Positions 24,197 through 32,312 of a stretch of DNA of 64,000 nucleotides are shown one piece after another. This stretch comes from DASTEQ01 sp040905185 (GTDB taxonomy: Bacteria > Chloroflexota > Limnocylindria > QHBO01): assembly GCA_040905185.1 (NCBI GenBank), contig JBBDRZ010000001.1, forward strand, positions 434,001 through 498,000, written 5' to 3'. The position numbers were made by a program, and so were the translations under genes. Numbering within the stretch: the first letter of the stretch is position 1; the number at the start of each line of letters is the position of its first letter. Below the pieces are notes generated by a model. It was not told the DNA's origin and ran no database searches. It saw nothing but the letters and a program-made list of their open reading frames with translations.

Positions 24197-25573
24197 CTAG
24201 AGCGGCTCGAAGCGAGCGGTGAAGTGGCGCAGCGTTCGTGGCTGATCGACGATCCGGAAGCCGCGCAGCTCGCCGGCTCGCTCGGCCACCCAGCGCGCGA
24301 CCTCGATCACGTAATCGACGTGGCTCTGGGTGTAGACCCGACGCGGAACGGCCAGGCGGACCAGCTCCATGCGTGCCGGCTCCTCGGTCCCATCGGGATG
24401 GAGCCCGAACATCACGCTGCCGATCTCGCAGCCCCGAATGCCACCCTCGCGATACAGCGCCACGGCCAGCGACTGGCCCGGGTACTCGAGCGCCGGAACG
24501 TGGGGCAGCAGCGCGGCGGCGTCCAGGTACACGGCATGCCCGCCGGTAGGCTGGACACAGGGAATGCCAGCGGCGGTGACCCCCTCACCCAGGTACTGGG
24601 TGGAGCGGATTCGGTAGCGCAGGTAGTCCTCGTCGACGACCTCGCGCAGGCCAACCGCGATGGAGTCCAGGTCCCGTCCGGCCAGGCCGCCGTAGGTGGG
24701 GAAGCCCTCGGTCAGGATCAGCAGGTTGCGCGCCTGCTCGGCCCAGTCGTCGTTGTTCATGGCCAGCCAGCCGCCCATGTTGGCGAGGCCGTCCTTCTTG
24801 GCCGACATCGTCATCCCATCCGCCAGTGACGCCATCTCCCGAACGATGTCGGGGATGGGCGTCTCTTCGTAGCCCGCCTCCCGGGTTCGGATGAACCACG
24901 CGTTCTCGGCGAAACGGCAGCCGTCCAGGAAGAGCGGCAGGTCGTATCGGTCGCACACCTCGCGGACGGCCCGCAGGTTTGCCATCGACACCGGCTGACC
25001 GCCACCCGAGTTGTTGGTGACCGTCACGAACACGACCGGGATGGCGTCGCGGCCCCGCTCGCGGATGAGGGCATCCAGGGCGCCGGTGTCCATGTTGCCC
25101 TTGAAGGGGTGGATGGTCGCCGGATGCCGTCCCTCGGGGATGGGCAGGTCCACCGCCGCGGCGCCGGTGAACTCGACGTTGGCGCGGGTGGTGTCGAAGT
25201 GGGTGTTGTTGGGGACGACCTTGCCGGGCCCCGCCACCACGCTGAACAGGATCTTCTCGGCCGCCCGACCCTGGTGGGTGGGGATGACGTGGCGGAACGC
25301 GAACAGCTCCTGGACCGCCTCCAGGAACCGATACCAGCTGGGGCTGCCGGCGTACGACTCGTCTCCGCGCTGGATGCCGGCCCACTGCTCGGCGCTCATG
25401 GCGCCCGTGCCTGAATCGGTCAGCAAGTCGATCAGGACGTCGTCGGCGTGGAGGTTGAAAAGGTTGTAGCCGGCTCCCTCCAGGGCGGCCTGGCGCTGCT
25501 CGATGGTCGTCAGCCGAATGGGTTCGACGCTCTTGATCCGAAACGGCTCGATGATCGTGCGCCAGCGCTCCAC
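24197..25573 (-). CDS. tnaA: tryptophanase (beta-eliminating lyase)
   Basis: A 458-residue PLP enzyme of the tryptophanase/tyrosine phenol-lyase family, close to full length. LLTDSGTGAM, IPTHQGRAAEK, the PLP Lys in MSAKKD (residue ~260) and EGFPTYGGLAGRD are all present. Two residues that separate tryptophanase from tyrosine phenol-lyase favour tryptophanase: Asp127 in HFDTTR (Thr in TPL) and His450 in LRHFTA (Phe in TPL). It would split tryptophan to indole, pyruvate and ammonia. GTG start at 25573 lies 6 bases after TATCCT; no better start exists. The start region is duplicated at 27.6 kb. Confidence 0.92.
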   Translation of the reverse strand: MERWRTIIEPFRIKSVEPIRLTTIEQRQAALEGAGYNLFNLHADDVLIDLLTDSGTGAMSAEQWAGIQRGDESYAGSPSWYRFLEAVQELFAFRHVIPTHQGRAAEKILFSVVAGPGKVVPNNTHFDTTRANVEFTGAAAVDLPIPEGRHPATIHPFKGNMDTGALDALIRERGRDAIPVVFVTVTNNSGGGQPVSMANLRAVREVCDRYDLPLFLDGCRFAENAWFIRTREAGYEETPIPDIVREMASLADGMTMSAKKDGLANMGGWLAMNNDDWAEQARNLLILTEGFPTYGGLAGRDLDSIAVGLREVVDEDYLRYRIRSTQYLGEGVTAAGIPCVQPTGGHAVYLDAAALLPHVPALEYPGQSLAVALYREGGIRGCEIGSVMFGLHPDGTEEPARMELVRLAVPRRVYTQSHVDYVIEVARWVAERAGELRGFRIVDQPRTLRHFTARFEPL

Positions 25574-25579
25574 CCGGTC

Positions 25580-25585
25580 AGGATA
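25580..25585 (-). promoter_or_regulatory. -10 hexamer TATCCT of tnaA
   Basis: TATCCT ends 6 bases before the tnaA GTG. The same hexamer, spacer and start codon occur at 27655-27669, showing that promoter and start were duplicated together. Confidence 0.5.
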
Positions 25586-25650
25586 GGCGCTGGACGATGC
25601 GGGGGCTGCCGCGACCAGCCCCCGGCGCTGGTGAAGCCGATCTGCCCCCG

Positions 25651-27042
25651 CTAGCCGAGCAGCGCGACGAGGATCGTGACCAGGTAGGCGACCAGGAGCA
25701 GCCCGCCGACCGCCAGGTGGAGCTTGATGTTGGTGCCCATCACGGCCATCAGCGTGTACGGGCTGTCGTAGTGGAGCCCGGTCCCTGAATAGACGCGCAG
25801 CGCCAGGGGGACGGCCGCGAGTGCGATAAGGGTCGGCCACGGGAGCAGCCCGCCGACCGCTCCAGCCACGATGACCGCGAACGCGGCCAATGCCGCTACC
25901 AGGTAGCCGTGGCGCACCGTCTCCGGCGCCAGGCGCGCCGGTAGCGTCCGCTTGCCCACCGACGCGTCTGCGAGGCGGTCGGGGACCTCGTTCACGTACA
26001 GGATGAGCGCCACCAGAATTCCCATCGGGACCGATACGACGGCGGCCTCCCAGCTCAGGCGGCCAGCCTGCACGACATAGGCACCAAGGAGCAGGATCGG
26101 GCCGAAGGCGATGGCGATGGCGAGCTCGCCGAGCCCTCGGTAGACGAGCTTGATCGGCGGCGCCGTGTACACGATCCCGATCAGGATGCCGGCCAGGCCG
26201 ATCCAGAGCAGGGTGAGCGCGCCGGTCACCCAGACCAGGAGGAGGCCGATGGCCGCGGCGGCGGCGAAGAACACGGCGGCCAGCACCGAAAGCTGGCGAA
26301 TGGTGACGAGGTCGTAAATGACCACGCGCGAGCCGCCCGAGAACTGCGTGGGGTTGACGTTGGCGTCGTCCGCCCCGGAGAGGGTGTCGAAGATATCGTT
26401 GGTGACGTTGGCGGCCAGGTGTGCCAGCGACGCGCCGATGAGCGTGAGGAGCGCGGTCCACCAGGTGAAGAAGCCGTGGCTGGCGGCGATGGCGATCCCC
26501 AGCAGCACCGGTACGGCCGTGGCCGAAAGGAAGGGCAGGCGCGTCGTGCGCAGCGCGAGCCAGAACGGGCTAAGGCGCGGCCGGATGACGCGCCCGCGCT
26601 CCGCGGAGAGTCGAGCCAGGTAGTGCCGCGACTGGGGCACCGAGCGCTCCGAGTACTCGAAGAACGGCACCTCGGCTTCATCCCAGCCCCACGCACGGGA
26701 GGGGCTGAAGGTCACGCGACCGCCGATGGGCGCCCCGACGGTGCCCCACAGCTCGAGGTAGCGTCGTTGGTCGTAGCCCTCCCCCGGCTTGGGGCGGATG
26801 TGGCTGCCGATCAGGTTCACCTCCCGATCGGTCGGGATGGCCAGCCCATCGCCGGCGGGAGCGCGCAGGCGGACCACGCCGCCATCGGTATCGATCTCGA
26901 ACTCGGTCGCCACGCTCAGCGGGTAGCCGGCGTCGTCGATCCAGCTCACCACCACAAAGGGATAGCCGGTCAGCCGCTCGAAATCGGTTGCCGCGGGCGG
27001 GTGGGCCGGCACGCTGCCACCGCGGACCGTCGCGCCGGCCAT
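25651..27042 (-). CDS. split-barrel domain fused to a UbiA/MenA-like prenyltransferase
   Basis: A 463-residue fusion. Residues ~15-150 resemble a flavin-binding split barrel of the pyridoxamine-phosphate-oxidase type (FERLTGYPFVVVSWIDDAGYP, then NLIGSHIRPKPGEGYDQRRY). Residues ~170-463 are a UbiA-type prenyltransferase with LAANVTNDIFDTLSGADD as the first Asp motif and NEVPDRLADASVGKRTLP as the second, a MenA-like pattern. It probably prenylates an aromatic ring in the membrane. ATG at 27042 overlaps the stop of the upstream flavoprotein gene by one base (TGATG), and tnaA follows, so three genes form one unit. Confidence 0.88.
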   Translation of the reverse strand: MAGATVRGGSVPAHPPAATDFERLTGYPFVVVSWIDDAGYPLSVATEFEIDTDGGVVRLRAPAGDGLAIPTDREVNLIGSHIRPKPGEGYDQRRYLELWGTVGAPIGGRVTFSPSRAWGWDEAEVPFFEYSERSVPQSRHYLARLSAERGRVIRPRLSPFWLALRTTRLPFLSATAVPVLLGIAIAASHGFFTWWTALLTLIGASLAHLAANVTNDIFDTLSGADDANVNPTQFSGGSRVVIYDLVTIRQLSVLAAVFFAAAAAIGLLLVWVTGALTLLWIGLAGILIGIVYTAPPIKLVYRGLGELAIAIAFGPILLLGAYVVQAGRLSWEAAVVSVPMGILVALILYVNEVPDRLADASVGKRTLPARLAPETVRHGYLVAALAAFAVIVAGAVGGLLPWPTLIALAAVPLALRVYSGTGLHYDSPYTLMAVMGTNIKLHLAVGGLLLVAYLVTILVALLG

Positions 27043-27530
27043 CAGGCGGCCTCCGCCCCAGGCGCCGTGCTGATCTGCGGCGCACGGCTGGAGTCGCCCT
27101 CGGCCCAGTAGAGGCATCGCTCGGGTGTGATTTCGATCACGGCACGTTCGAAGAAGAGCGGCAGCGCGACGCGCATCTTCAGGAACGAGTCGATCACCGG
27201 CTCCTTCCGGCGCCAGAGGCCCAGGATGAGCCCCTCCCACTGGCTGTGCGGGTCGTCCTCGATGATCCGCGCCGTCCCCTGGATCGTGGCCCGATCGGGG
27301 TTGCCCTTCATGGCCACTGGGTCGCTCAACGCGACGGCCACCTTCGGGTTGCGCTTGATGTGCTCCAGCTTCTTGCTGAAGAGGGTTGACGAGTGCATGT
27401 AGAGTCGCTCGCCGTCATAGAGCGGGATGAGCGGGTGCGTGATCGGCCGCCCGTTGGGACCGACCACCGTCAGCTCCCCGACCAATGCCACCTCGAGCAG
27501 CCGCTCCACCGGCTCAGGCAACCATCCCAT
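27042..27530 (-). CDS. pyridoxamine 5'-phosphate oxidase-like flavoprotein
   Basis: A 162-residue PPOX-class split-barrel protein, a family binding FMN, F420 or heme. Typical pieces are GELTVVGPNGRPITHPLIPLY, KLEHIKRNPKVAVALSDP and ATIQGTARIIEDD. The reaction is not assignable. ATG at 27530 has GGAGG 9 bases upstream, inside the end of a short leader frame derived from tnaA, so translation is probably coupled to it. The next gene has a related domain at its N-terminus. Confidence 0.85.
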   Translation of the reverse strand: MGWLPEPVERLLEVALVGELTVVGPNGRPITHPLIPLYDGERLYMHSSTLFSKKLEHIKRNPKVAVALSDPVAMKGNPDRATIQGTARIIEDDPHSQWEGLILGLWRRKEPVIDSFLKMRVALPLFFERAVIEITPERCLYWAEGDSSRAPQISTAPGAEAA

Positions 27531-27657
27531 CCGGCACCTCCATCAGTGCGGCCTGGAGGTGTTCGACGGTGGTCAGCCGAGCCGGCTCGACGCTCTTAAT
27601 CCCGAACGGCGGTAGTGCATCAGTTTCAGCCTCGATGATGGACTTCCAGCGCTCCAC
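27514..27657 (-). pseudogene. duplicated tnaA 5' end: promoter plus a 47-codon leader frame
   Basis: From GTG at 27657 this frame reads VERWKSIIE, a seven-residue insertion, then PFGIKSVEPARLTTVEHLQAAL, against VERWRTIIE and PFRIKSVEPIRLTTIEQRQAAL in tnaA (each given here in pieces of the aligned protein). The 16 bases before the GTG are identical in both copies. After the homology the frame reads eight more codons and stops at 27514, overlapping the start of the flavoprotein gene and containing its ribosome-binding site. It is either a decayed tnaA copy or a kept leader peptide; the open, conservatively changed frame argues slightly for the latter. Confidence 0.75.
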
Positions 27658-27663
27658 CCGGTC

Positions 27664-27669
27664 AGGATA
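27664..27669 (-). promoter_or_regulatory. duplicated -10 hexamer TATCCT
   Basis: Copy of the tnaA promoter element, 6 bases before the GTG at 27657. It would drive the leader frame, the flavoprotein gene, the UbiA fusion and possibly tnaA. Confidence 0.45.
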
Positions 27670-27752
27670 GGCGGTTGCCGGCCACGGGGGGTCAGCCACG
27701 AGTGCGGCATCATTGGCCAGGGCGAGATCGGTACCGATTAGGAGGCGCGCGG

Positions 27753-28175
27753 ATGGCAGGGTGGAAGGAGCTCGGGGGCAGCATGGTTTCAGCGCCAGCG
27801 GTAACCACCTGGACCCAGGGGGAGATGCAGGTCTTCAGCATCGGTCCCGAAGGCGACCTCTCGAGCCTGTACTGGGACGGGCGGGCCTGGCATCCATGGC
27901 ACAGCCACGGAGGCGAGTTCATCGGTTCGCCGGCGGCGTGCTCGTGGGGGGCCGAGCGGATCGACGTGTTCGCCCGCGCTCCGGACGGCACGTTGATGCA
28001 CCAGTGGTACGAGCCAGCGGGCTGGACGGAGTGGGAATCGCTGGGGGTTCAGCTGAGCGGAGACCCGGCCGCCTGTTCGTGGGGGCCAAACCGGATCGAT
28101 GTGTTTGCCCGTGACGCGGACGGAGGCCTCGTTCACGCCACGTGGGACGGGTCGACCTGGTCGTTCGCTCAGTAG
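27753..28175 (+). CDS. PLL-like beta-propeller lectin fragment (about three blades)
   Basis: A 140-residue protein of repeated ~48-residue units like those of PLL-type fucose-binding lectins: SPAACSWGAERIDVFARAPDG and DPAACSWGPNRIDVFARDADG are near-copies, with a third, more diverged unit first. Complete lectins have seven blades and more than 300 residues, so this is a partial propeller that may oligomerise. No signal peptide is seen. ATG at 27753 follows AGGAGG at ideal spacing. Confidence 0.75.
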   Translation: MAGWKELGGSMVSAPAVTTWTQGEMQVFSIGPEGDLSSLYWDGRAWHPWHSHGGEFIGSPAACSWGAERIDVFARAPDGTLMHQWYEPAGWTEWESLGVQLSGDPAACSWGPNRIDVFARDADGGLVHATWDGSTWSFAQ

Positions 28176-28292
28176 GCGACCCGGGAGCTGACCATAGATC
28201 GTCTGAGGGCGCTCATCGGCTTCGCGCCGGTCGCCATCGAACGCTGGGTTCGAGCAGCGATCGGGCCGCTGCGCGCGGACATCGGCCCCTGG

Positions 28293-29588
28293 GTGACGTT
28301 GGGGGCGCTGGCCCTGGCCGTGGCGCCCCTGCTGTGGGTGGGCGCTGAGAAGGAAATCGTCCCGGCCACCTCGGTCGAGATGGTCGACCGCTTGGTGCCG
28401 ACCACCGTGACCTACGTCAGCCTGCCGGGGTTGGCGATGAACGTCGGGTTGCCGGCCCCGGGATCGGGCAGCGCGCCGCCGTACGGATTGCTGGTGCGGG
28501 ACACGGCAGGCGCGAGCGCGTTCACCATCGTGACCTCGGATGTCGCCCCCGAGCGCCTCGAGGCGCGATGGGTGGTTGGTCGGGTCACGATGCGACCCAT
28601 CGCGGCCGCAGCGACCGCGACCCTGGCCGCCCGGGGCGACGCCACGGCTGGGCTGAACGGGTCCACGCTGCTGATCGAGGTCACCCCGCAGGAGGACGAG
28701 CCGATTACCGATGTCCAGGCCGTCGCCGATCTGGACGGCATGCCTGATGGGACCCTGGTCCGCATCCCGCTCCGATTCGCCGGGGAGTCCATGCCCACCT
28801 GCAGCCTGGCCGCCGAGGGTTGTCGGGCCCGCCTGCTGGCGGCGGGGAACGGCATCTTCGTCCATCTGGCGCTCGGGATCCCGGATCCGGAACCCATCCT
28901 GGTCCAGACGGCCTACCCCGCATCGGTGGTCCCCGGGCGCTGGACCGGGCCACAGGTGCGCAACGGCCCCGACCTCCAGGCCTTCACATCCACGCTACCG
29001 GTCCAGGCCCTCGCCGGATCGGGCCGGATCCTGGTGCTGGCCTCGATCGTCGACGAACCGGGCCTCACGCGCGACCGGCTGTGGCTCGGTCCAGCGCTGT
29101 TGGCCCTGCTCGCAGGCATCCTGTGGCTGGGCGGGCGGACCGGCTATCCGTTCTTCCGACCCATCGTGGAGGGGTCACGTCGGTGGGGATCCGCGTTCGC
29201 AGGGCGCGAGGCCGCGGTCACCCCGCTCCCGGCCCGGGGCATCCCGGTTCGGGTCAGCGGTCATGCCACGACGGTGGACGGGCGCCGGGCCCACCTGGAC
29301 GAGGTGCGCGCGGTGCTCCGACCGTCCAGCGCGCGCCCGGACGGAAACCGTGCCACGGCGGCTTTGAGCCTGCCCGACGGCGAAGAGGTGGCCCTGGCGG
29401 CCTACGACATCGGGGCGCTGGGAAGCGTGGAACGGGGCGAGGTTGTCCGCGTCGGCGACGTGCGGCCCGCCCTGTGGGCGCACTGGTTCGGCACGGACCT
29501 GCGGCTGATGTTTGAATCGGCGGCCGAACGCGACCTGGCGGCGGCCATCGCCAGAACGGGCGGCCCGCGGCTAGGATCCGACCGATGA
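28293..29588 (+). CDS. membrane protein with large extracytoplasmic domain, unknown function
   Basis: At least 431 residues. A TM helix near the N-terminus is followed by a ~230-residue extracytoplasmic domain with two Cys (MPTCSLAAEGC), a second TM (LWLGPALLALLAGILWLGG) and a ~130-residue cytoplasmic domain. I recognise no family. The first conventional start is GTG at 28293, but that cuts into the first TM. The frame stays open to 28176 and reads plausible protein (TIDRLRALIGFAPVAIER), with GGGAG before an ATA codon at 28194, so the true start may be non-standard or hit by a sequence error. Overlaps corA by four bases. Confidence 0.7.
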   Translation: MTLGALALAVAPLLWVGAEKEIVPATSVEMVDRLVPTTVTYVSLPGLAMNVGLPAPGSGSAPPYGLLVRDTAGASAFTIVTSDVAPERLEARWVVGRVTMRPIAAAATATLAARGDATAGLNGSTLLIEVTPQEDEPITDVQAVADLDGMPDGTLVRIPLRFAGESMPTCSLAAEGCRARLLAAGNGIFVHLALGIPDPEPILVQTAYPASVVPGRWTGPQVRNGPDLQAFTSTLPVQALAGSGRILVLASIVDEPGLTRDRLWLGPALLALLAGILWLGGRTGYPFFRPIVEGSRRWGSAFAGREAAVTPLPARGIPVRVSGHATTVDGRRAHLDEVRAVLRPSSARPDGNRATAALSLPDGEEVALAAYDIGALGSVERGEVVRVGDVRPALWAHWFGTDLRLMFESAAERDLAAAIARTGGPRLGSDR

Positions 29589-30568
29589 GCACGCGGCGTG
29601 CCCTTACCCTGAAGGCCGACGGCCAGGCGCAGCCGATCGAGGAGGCGGGGTTCGAGGAGATCGATCGCCTGATCGGGCATCGAGACACGCTCGTGTGGCT
29701 CGATATCGCCGACCCCACGCCGGACGACCTGACCCTGCTGAGCCGGGAATTCAGCCTGCATGAGCTGGCGATCGAGGACCTGCGGAAGCGGCGCCAGCGG
29801 CCGAAGATCGACCAGTATCCGGGTCAGCACGTGATCGTGGCCTACGAGCCGCTTCCGGCCGAGGATCCGCAGCGTGCCTTCGACCTCGGTGAGCTGCACC
29901 TGATGGCCGGGGATGGATTCGTGGTCAGCGTGCACTGGGGTCCCTCGCCGGTCGTGGAGTCGGTACGCGACCGCTTCCAGCGACGGTCCGCGGTGGTGGG
30001 CCACACCGCCGGCTGGCTGCTGTACGCGGTGCTCGACACCGCGGTTGACGCCTACTTCCCGGTGCTTGACGACATCTCCGAGCGCATCGATGGGCTCGAG
30101 GACCGGATCCTGGACGGCAAGGGCAAGGTCGACCTGCGCGAGGTGATGATCCTGAAGCGCGAGCTGCTCGAGCTGCGACGGATCCTGGGACCGACGCGGG
30201 AGGTAGCGAACCAGCTCCTGCGCCGCGACGTCGAGATCATCGACGACGATGCGCTCCCCTACTACCAGGACCTGTACGACCACCTGGTGCGGGTGCTCGA
30301 CTCGCTCGACCTGTACCGCGACCTGGTGGCGGCCACCCTGGATGCCTACGAATCGGTGACCAACGCCAACCTGAACCAGGTCGTGAAGCGGCTGACCGCC
30401 ATCACGGTGCTGCTCATGGTGCCGACCCTGATTGCCGGCATCTACGGCATGAACTTCCGGTTCATGCCGGAAATCGAGCACCCGCTCGGCTATCCCGCCG
30501 TCATCGCGGGCATGCTGGTGACGATCATCGGCCTCGCCTGGTGGTTCCGCCGGCGGGGCTACTTCTGA
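29585..30568 (+). CDS. corA: CorA-family divalent cation transporter
   Basis: A 327-residue CorA magnesium/cobalt channel subunit. A long N-terminal cytoplasmic domain (funnel) leads to two C-terminal TM helices; the first ends with the YGMNF selectivity motif. The C-terminus is basic (RRRGYF), as expected for the ring that faces the cytoplasm. The extracytoplasmic loop (MPEIEHPLG) carries the usual acidic residue. ATG at 29585 overlaps the upstream stop (ATGA). Confidence 0.93.
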   Translation: MSTRRALTLKADGQAQPIEEAGFEEIDRLIGHRDTLVWLDIADPTPDDLTLLSREFSLHELAIEDLRKRRQRPKIDQYPGQHVIVAYEPLPAEDPQRAFDLGELHLMAGDGFVVSVHWGPSPVVESVRDRFQRRSAVVGHTAGWLLYAVLDTAVDAYFPVLDDISERIDGLEDRILDGKGKVDLREVMILKRELLELRRILGPTREVANQLLRRDVEIIDDDALPYYQDLYDHLVRVLDSLDLYRDLVAATLDAYESVTNANLNQVVKRLTAITVLLMVPTLIAGIYGMNFRFMPEIEHPLGYPAVIAGMLVTIIGLAWWFRRRGYF

Positions 30569-30659
30569 GGACCCGGACTGCGGGCCGTACCTGCACAACA
30601 CCATCAGCCGATCCGCCTCCCCTTCCAGAGCGTCCGCGGCGTCAGGTCAGCCCGAGTCG

Positions 30660-31499
30660 CTACCGCGAGTCCAGGGTCGCGTTCCGATACGCGCTTCGCT
30701 CGAGCCAGCGGAACAGGAAGAAGGCGGCTACCGCGTAGCACAGCCCGATGAACGCCTCGGTCGCGATCAGGCCGCCGACCTCCGCCAGCCCCGCGCCATC
30801 GATCGCCTGGCGGACCGCCTCCAGCCCGTGGGTGAAGGGCAGCACCTGGCTGACGACCTGCATCCACTCCGGCAGGGCCGACAGCGGGATGTTCACGCCG
30901 CAGAACAGAAGGAACAGGAACACCAGCAGGTTGGCCCCGAATAGCCCGTCGCGGAGGCGGAGCGACAGCCCGCCCTGGACCGCCCCGATCGCCGAGCAGC
31001 TGAACGCGGTCACCACCATGGCCAGCACGATGATGCCGAGGGTGGCGACATCGAACCGGACGCCGAGCACCACCCAGCCGAGGGCGAACCCGTAGGCGCT
31101 GACCAGCAGGCCGTTGACGATGAATGGGATGAACCGCCCCCCGAACAGGGCGGCACGGCTGGCCGGGCTGGCCAAAATCGCGGGCAGGGTGCCGAACCAG
31201 CGCTCGTTGGCCACCGCCATGGTCATCCCGTAGATGCCGGCCATGGAGCACACCTGGACCGCGTTACCGATGGCGAAGAACGCCGGGTCCATGCCGGTCG
31301 CGTAGCTGCCCAGCGCGGCGAAGAACAAAATCTGGAACGTGGGGGCCCCGAGCAGGGTCGGGATGTAGATCGAGGGGTGCGCCCAGTTGAACAGCGCCGC
31401 GTAGCTGATCCGTCCGCCGTGCCAGAAAACGCGCCAATTCGCGCGCAGCGAGCCGGGGTGGGATGGGACGCCGGGAGCCGGCAGGGTGGCAACGCTCAT
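30660..31499 (-). CDS. ABC-2 type transporter permease
   Basis: A 279-residue, six-TM ABC-2 permease, downstream half of a two-permease exporter. The N-terminal amphipathic segment (LRANWRVFWHGGRISYAALF) and the TM pattern fit the family. It follows the second permease gene by 3 bases. Together with the ATPase at 32309-33352 it should form an export pump resembling drug or glycoconjugate exporters; the cargo is unknown. Confidence 0.85.
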   Translation of the reverse strand: MSVATLPAPGVPSHPGSLRANWRVFWHGGRISYAALFNWAHPSIYIPTLLGAPTFQILFFAALGSYATGMDPAFFAIGNAVQVCSMAGIYGMTMAVANERWFGTLPAILASPASRAALFGGRFIPFIVNGLLVSAYGFALGWVVLGVRFDVATLGIIVLAMVVTAFSCSAIGAVQGGLSLRLRDGLFGANLLVFLFLLFCGVNIPLSALPEWMQVVSQVLPFTHGLEAVRQAIDGAGLAEVGGLIATEAFIGLCYAVAAFFLFRWLERSAYRNATLDSR

Positions 31500-31502
31500 C
31501 GG

Positions 31503-32312
31503 TCAGGCCAGCGAAAGGGTGGCATCCCGGCGTGCCTTCTCCATGACGTACACCAGGATCCGGCGCGCCAGCACGTAGTAGACGAGCGCCAAGACCAGGT
31601 TCATGCCGATCGCCAACCATGGCGGTTCAGCACCGATGGCAGCGCCCCGGATGGCCTCCACGCCCCAGGTCGGGACCAGGACCCAGCTGATGGGGCCCAG
31701 CCAGCCGGGCAGCAGAGCCAGCGGGACGATCATCCCGGTCGCGATCCAGACCGGGTACTCGAGCAGGTTGCTGAGCGCATTGGCGTGGCGATACAGGACG
31801 AACGTGGTGGCCAGCAACATGCCCATGACCCCCAGTCCCAGCACCGCGGCGAGCAGGGCGAGGGGCAGCATGAGGGGAAAGTTGGCCTCCAGCGGCATGC
31901 CGAACAGGAGCACCCCCCAGGCCAGGGTGGCGATCATCGAGTAGAAGCCGAACGTGGCGGTGCCCAACGTCTGCCCCAGCAGGGTCAGGTCATAGCGTCG
32001 CGGGGCGCCGACCAGGAGCTCCAGGGTCCCCTCCCAGCGCTGCCAGGCGATGGCCCCGCCGCCGCCGAACAACGTGGTCGACCACACGCCCATCATCCCG
32101 GTCCCCAGCGCGGCGAAGAGGAGGGTCTGTTCCCCGGCCGCATCGCCCCCGATCCGGAACAGGAAGAACGCGATGCTGGCGAATATGATCGGTTGGACGA
32201 CCGCGGTCAGGATGAAGAAGTCGGAGATGAGGAAGATTTTCATCGTGAACAGCCAGACCCGGGTCACCACCCGCAGGTCGGCTCGGACCGATGCCAGCGC
32301 CGACGCCATCAC
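31503..32312 (-). CDS. ABC-2 type transporter permease
   Basis: A 269-residue, six-TM ABC-2 permease. It starts with a cytoplasmic lead (ASVRADLRVVTRVWLF) and contains the GLGVMGMLLATTFVLYRHANALSNLLEYP region typical of this class. It overlaps the ATPase gene by four bases and precedes the other permease by 3 bases, so the exporter is heteromeric in its membrane part. Confidence 0.86.
   Translation of the reverse strand: MMASALASVRADLRVVTRVWLFTMKIFLISDFFILTAVVQPIIFASIAFFLFRIGGDAAGEQTLLFAALGTGMMGVWSTTLFGGGGAIAWQRWEGTLELLVGAPRRYDLTLLGQTLGTATFGFYSMIATLAWGVLLFGMPLEANFPLMLPLALLAAVLGLGVMGMLLATTFVLYRHANALSNLLEYPVWIATGMIVPLALLPGWLGPISWVLVPTWGVEAIRGAAIGAEPPWLAIGMNLVLALVYYVLARRILVYVMEKARRDATLSLA

Noticed and set aside
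24197..26461. A 754-codon frame suggesting a fusion of another protein to tryptophanase
   Set aside because: The upstream half is an out-of-frame reading of the UbiA fusion gene; homology begins at GTG 25573.
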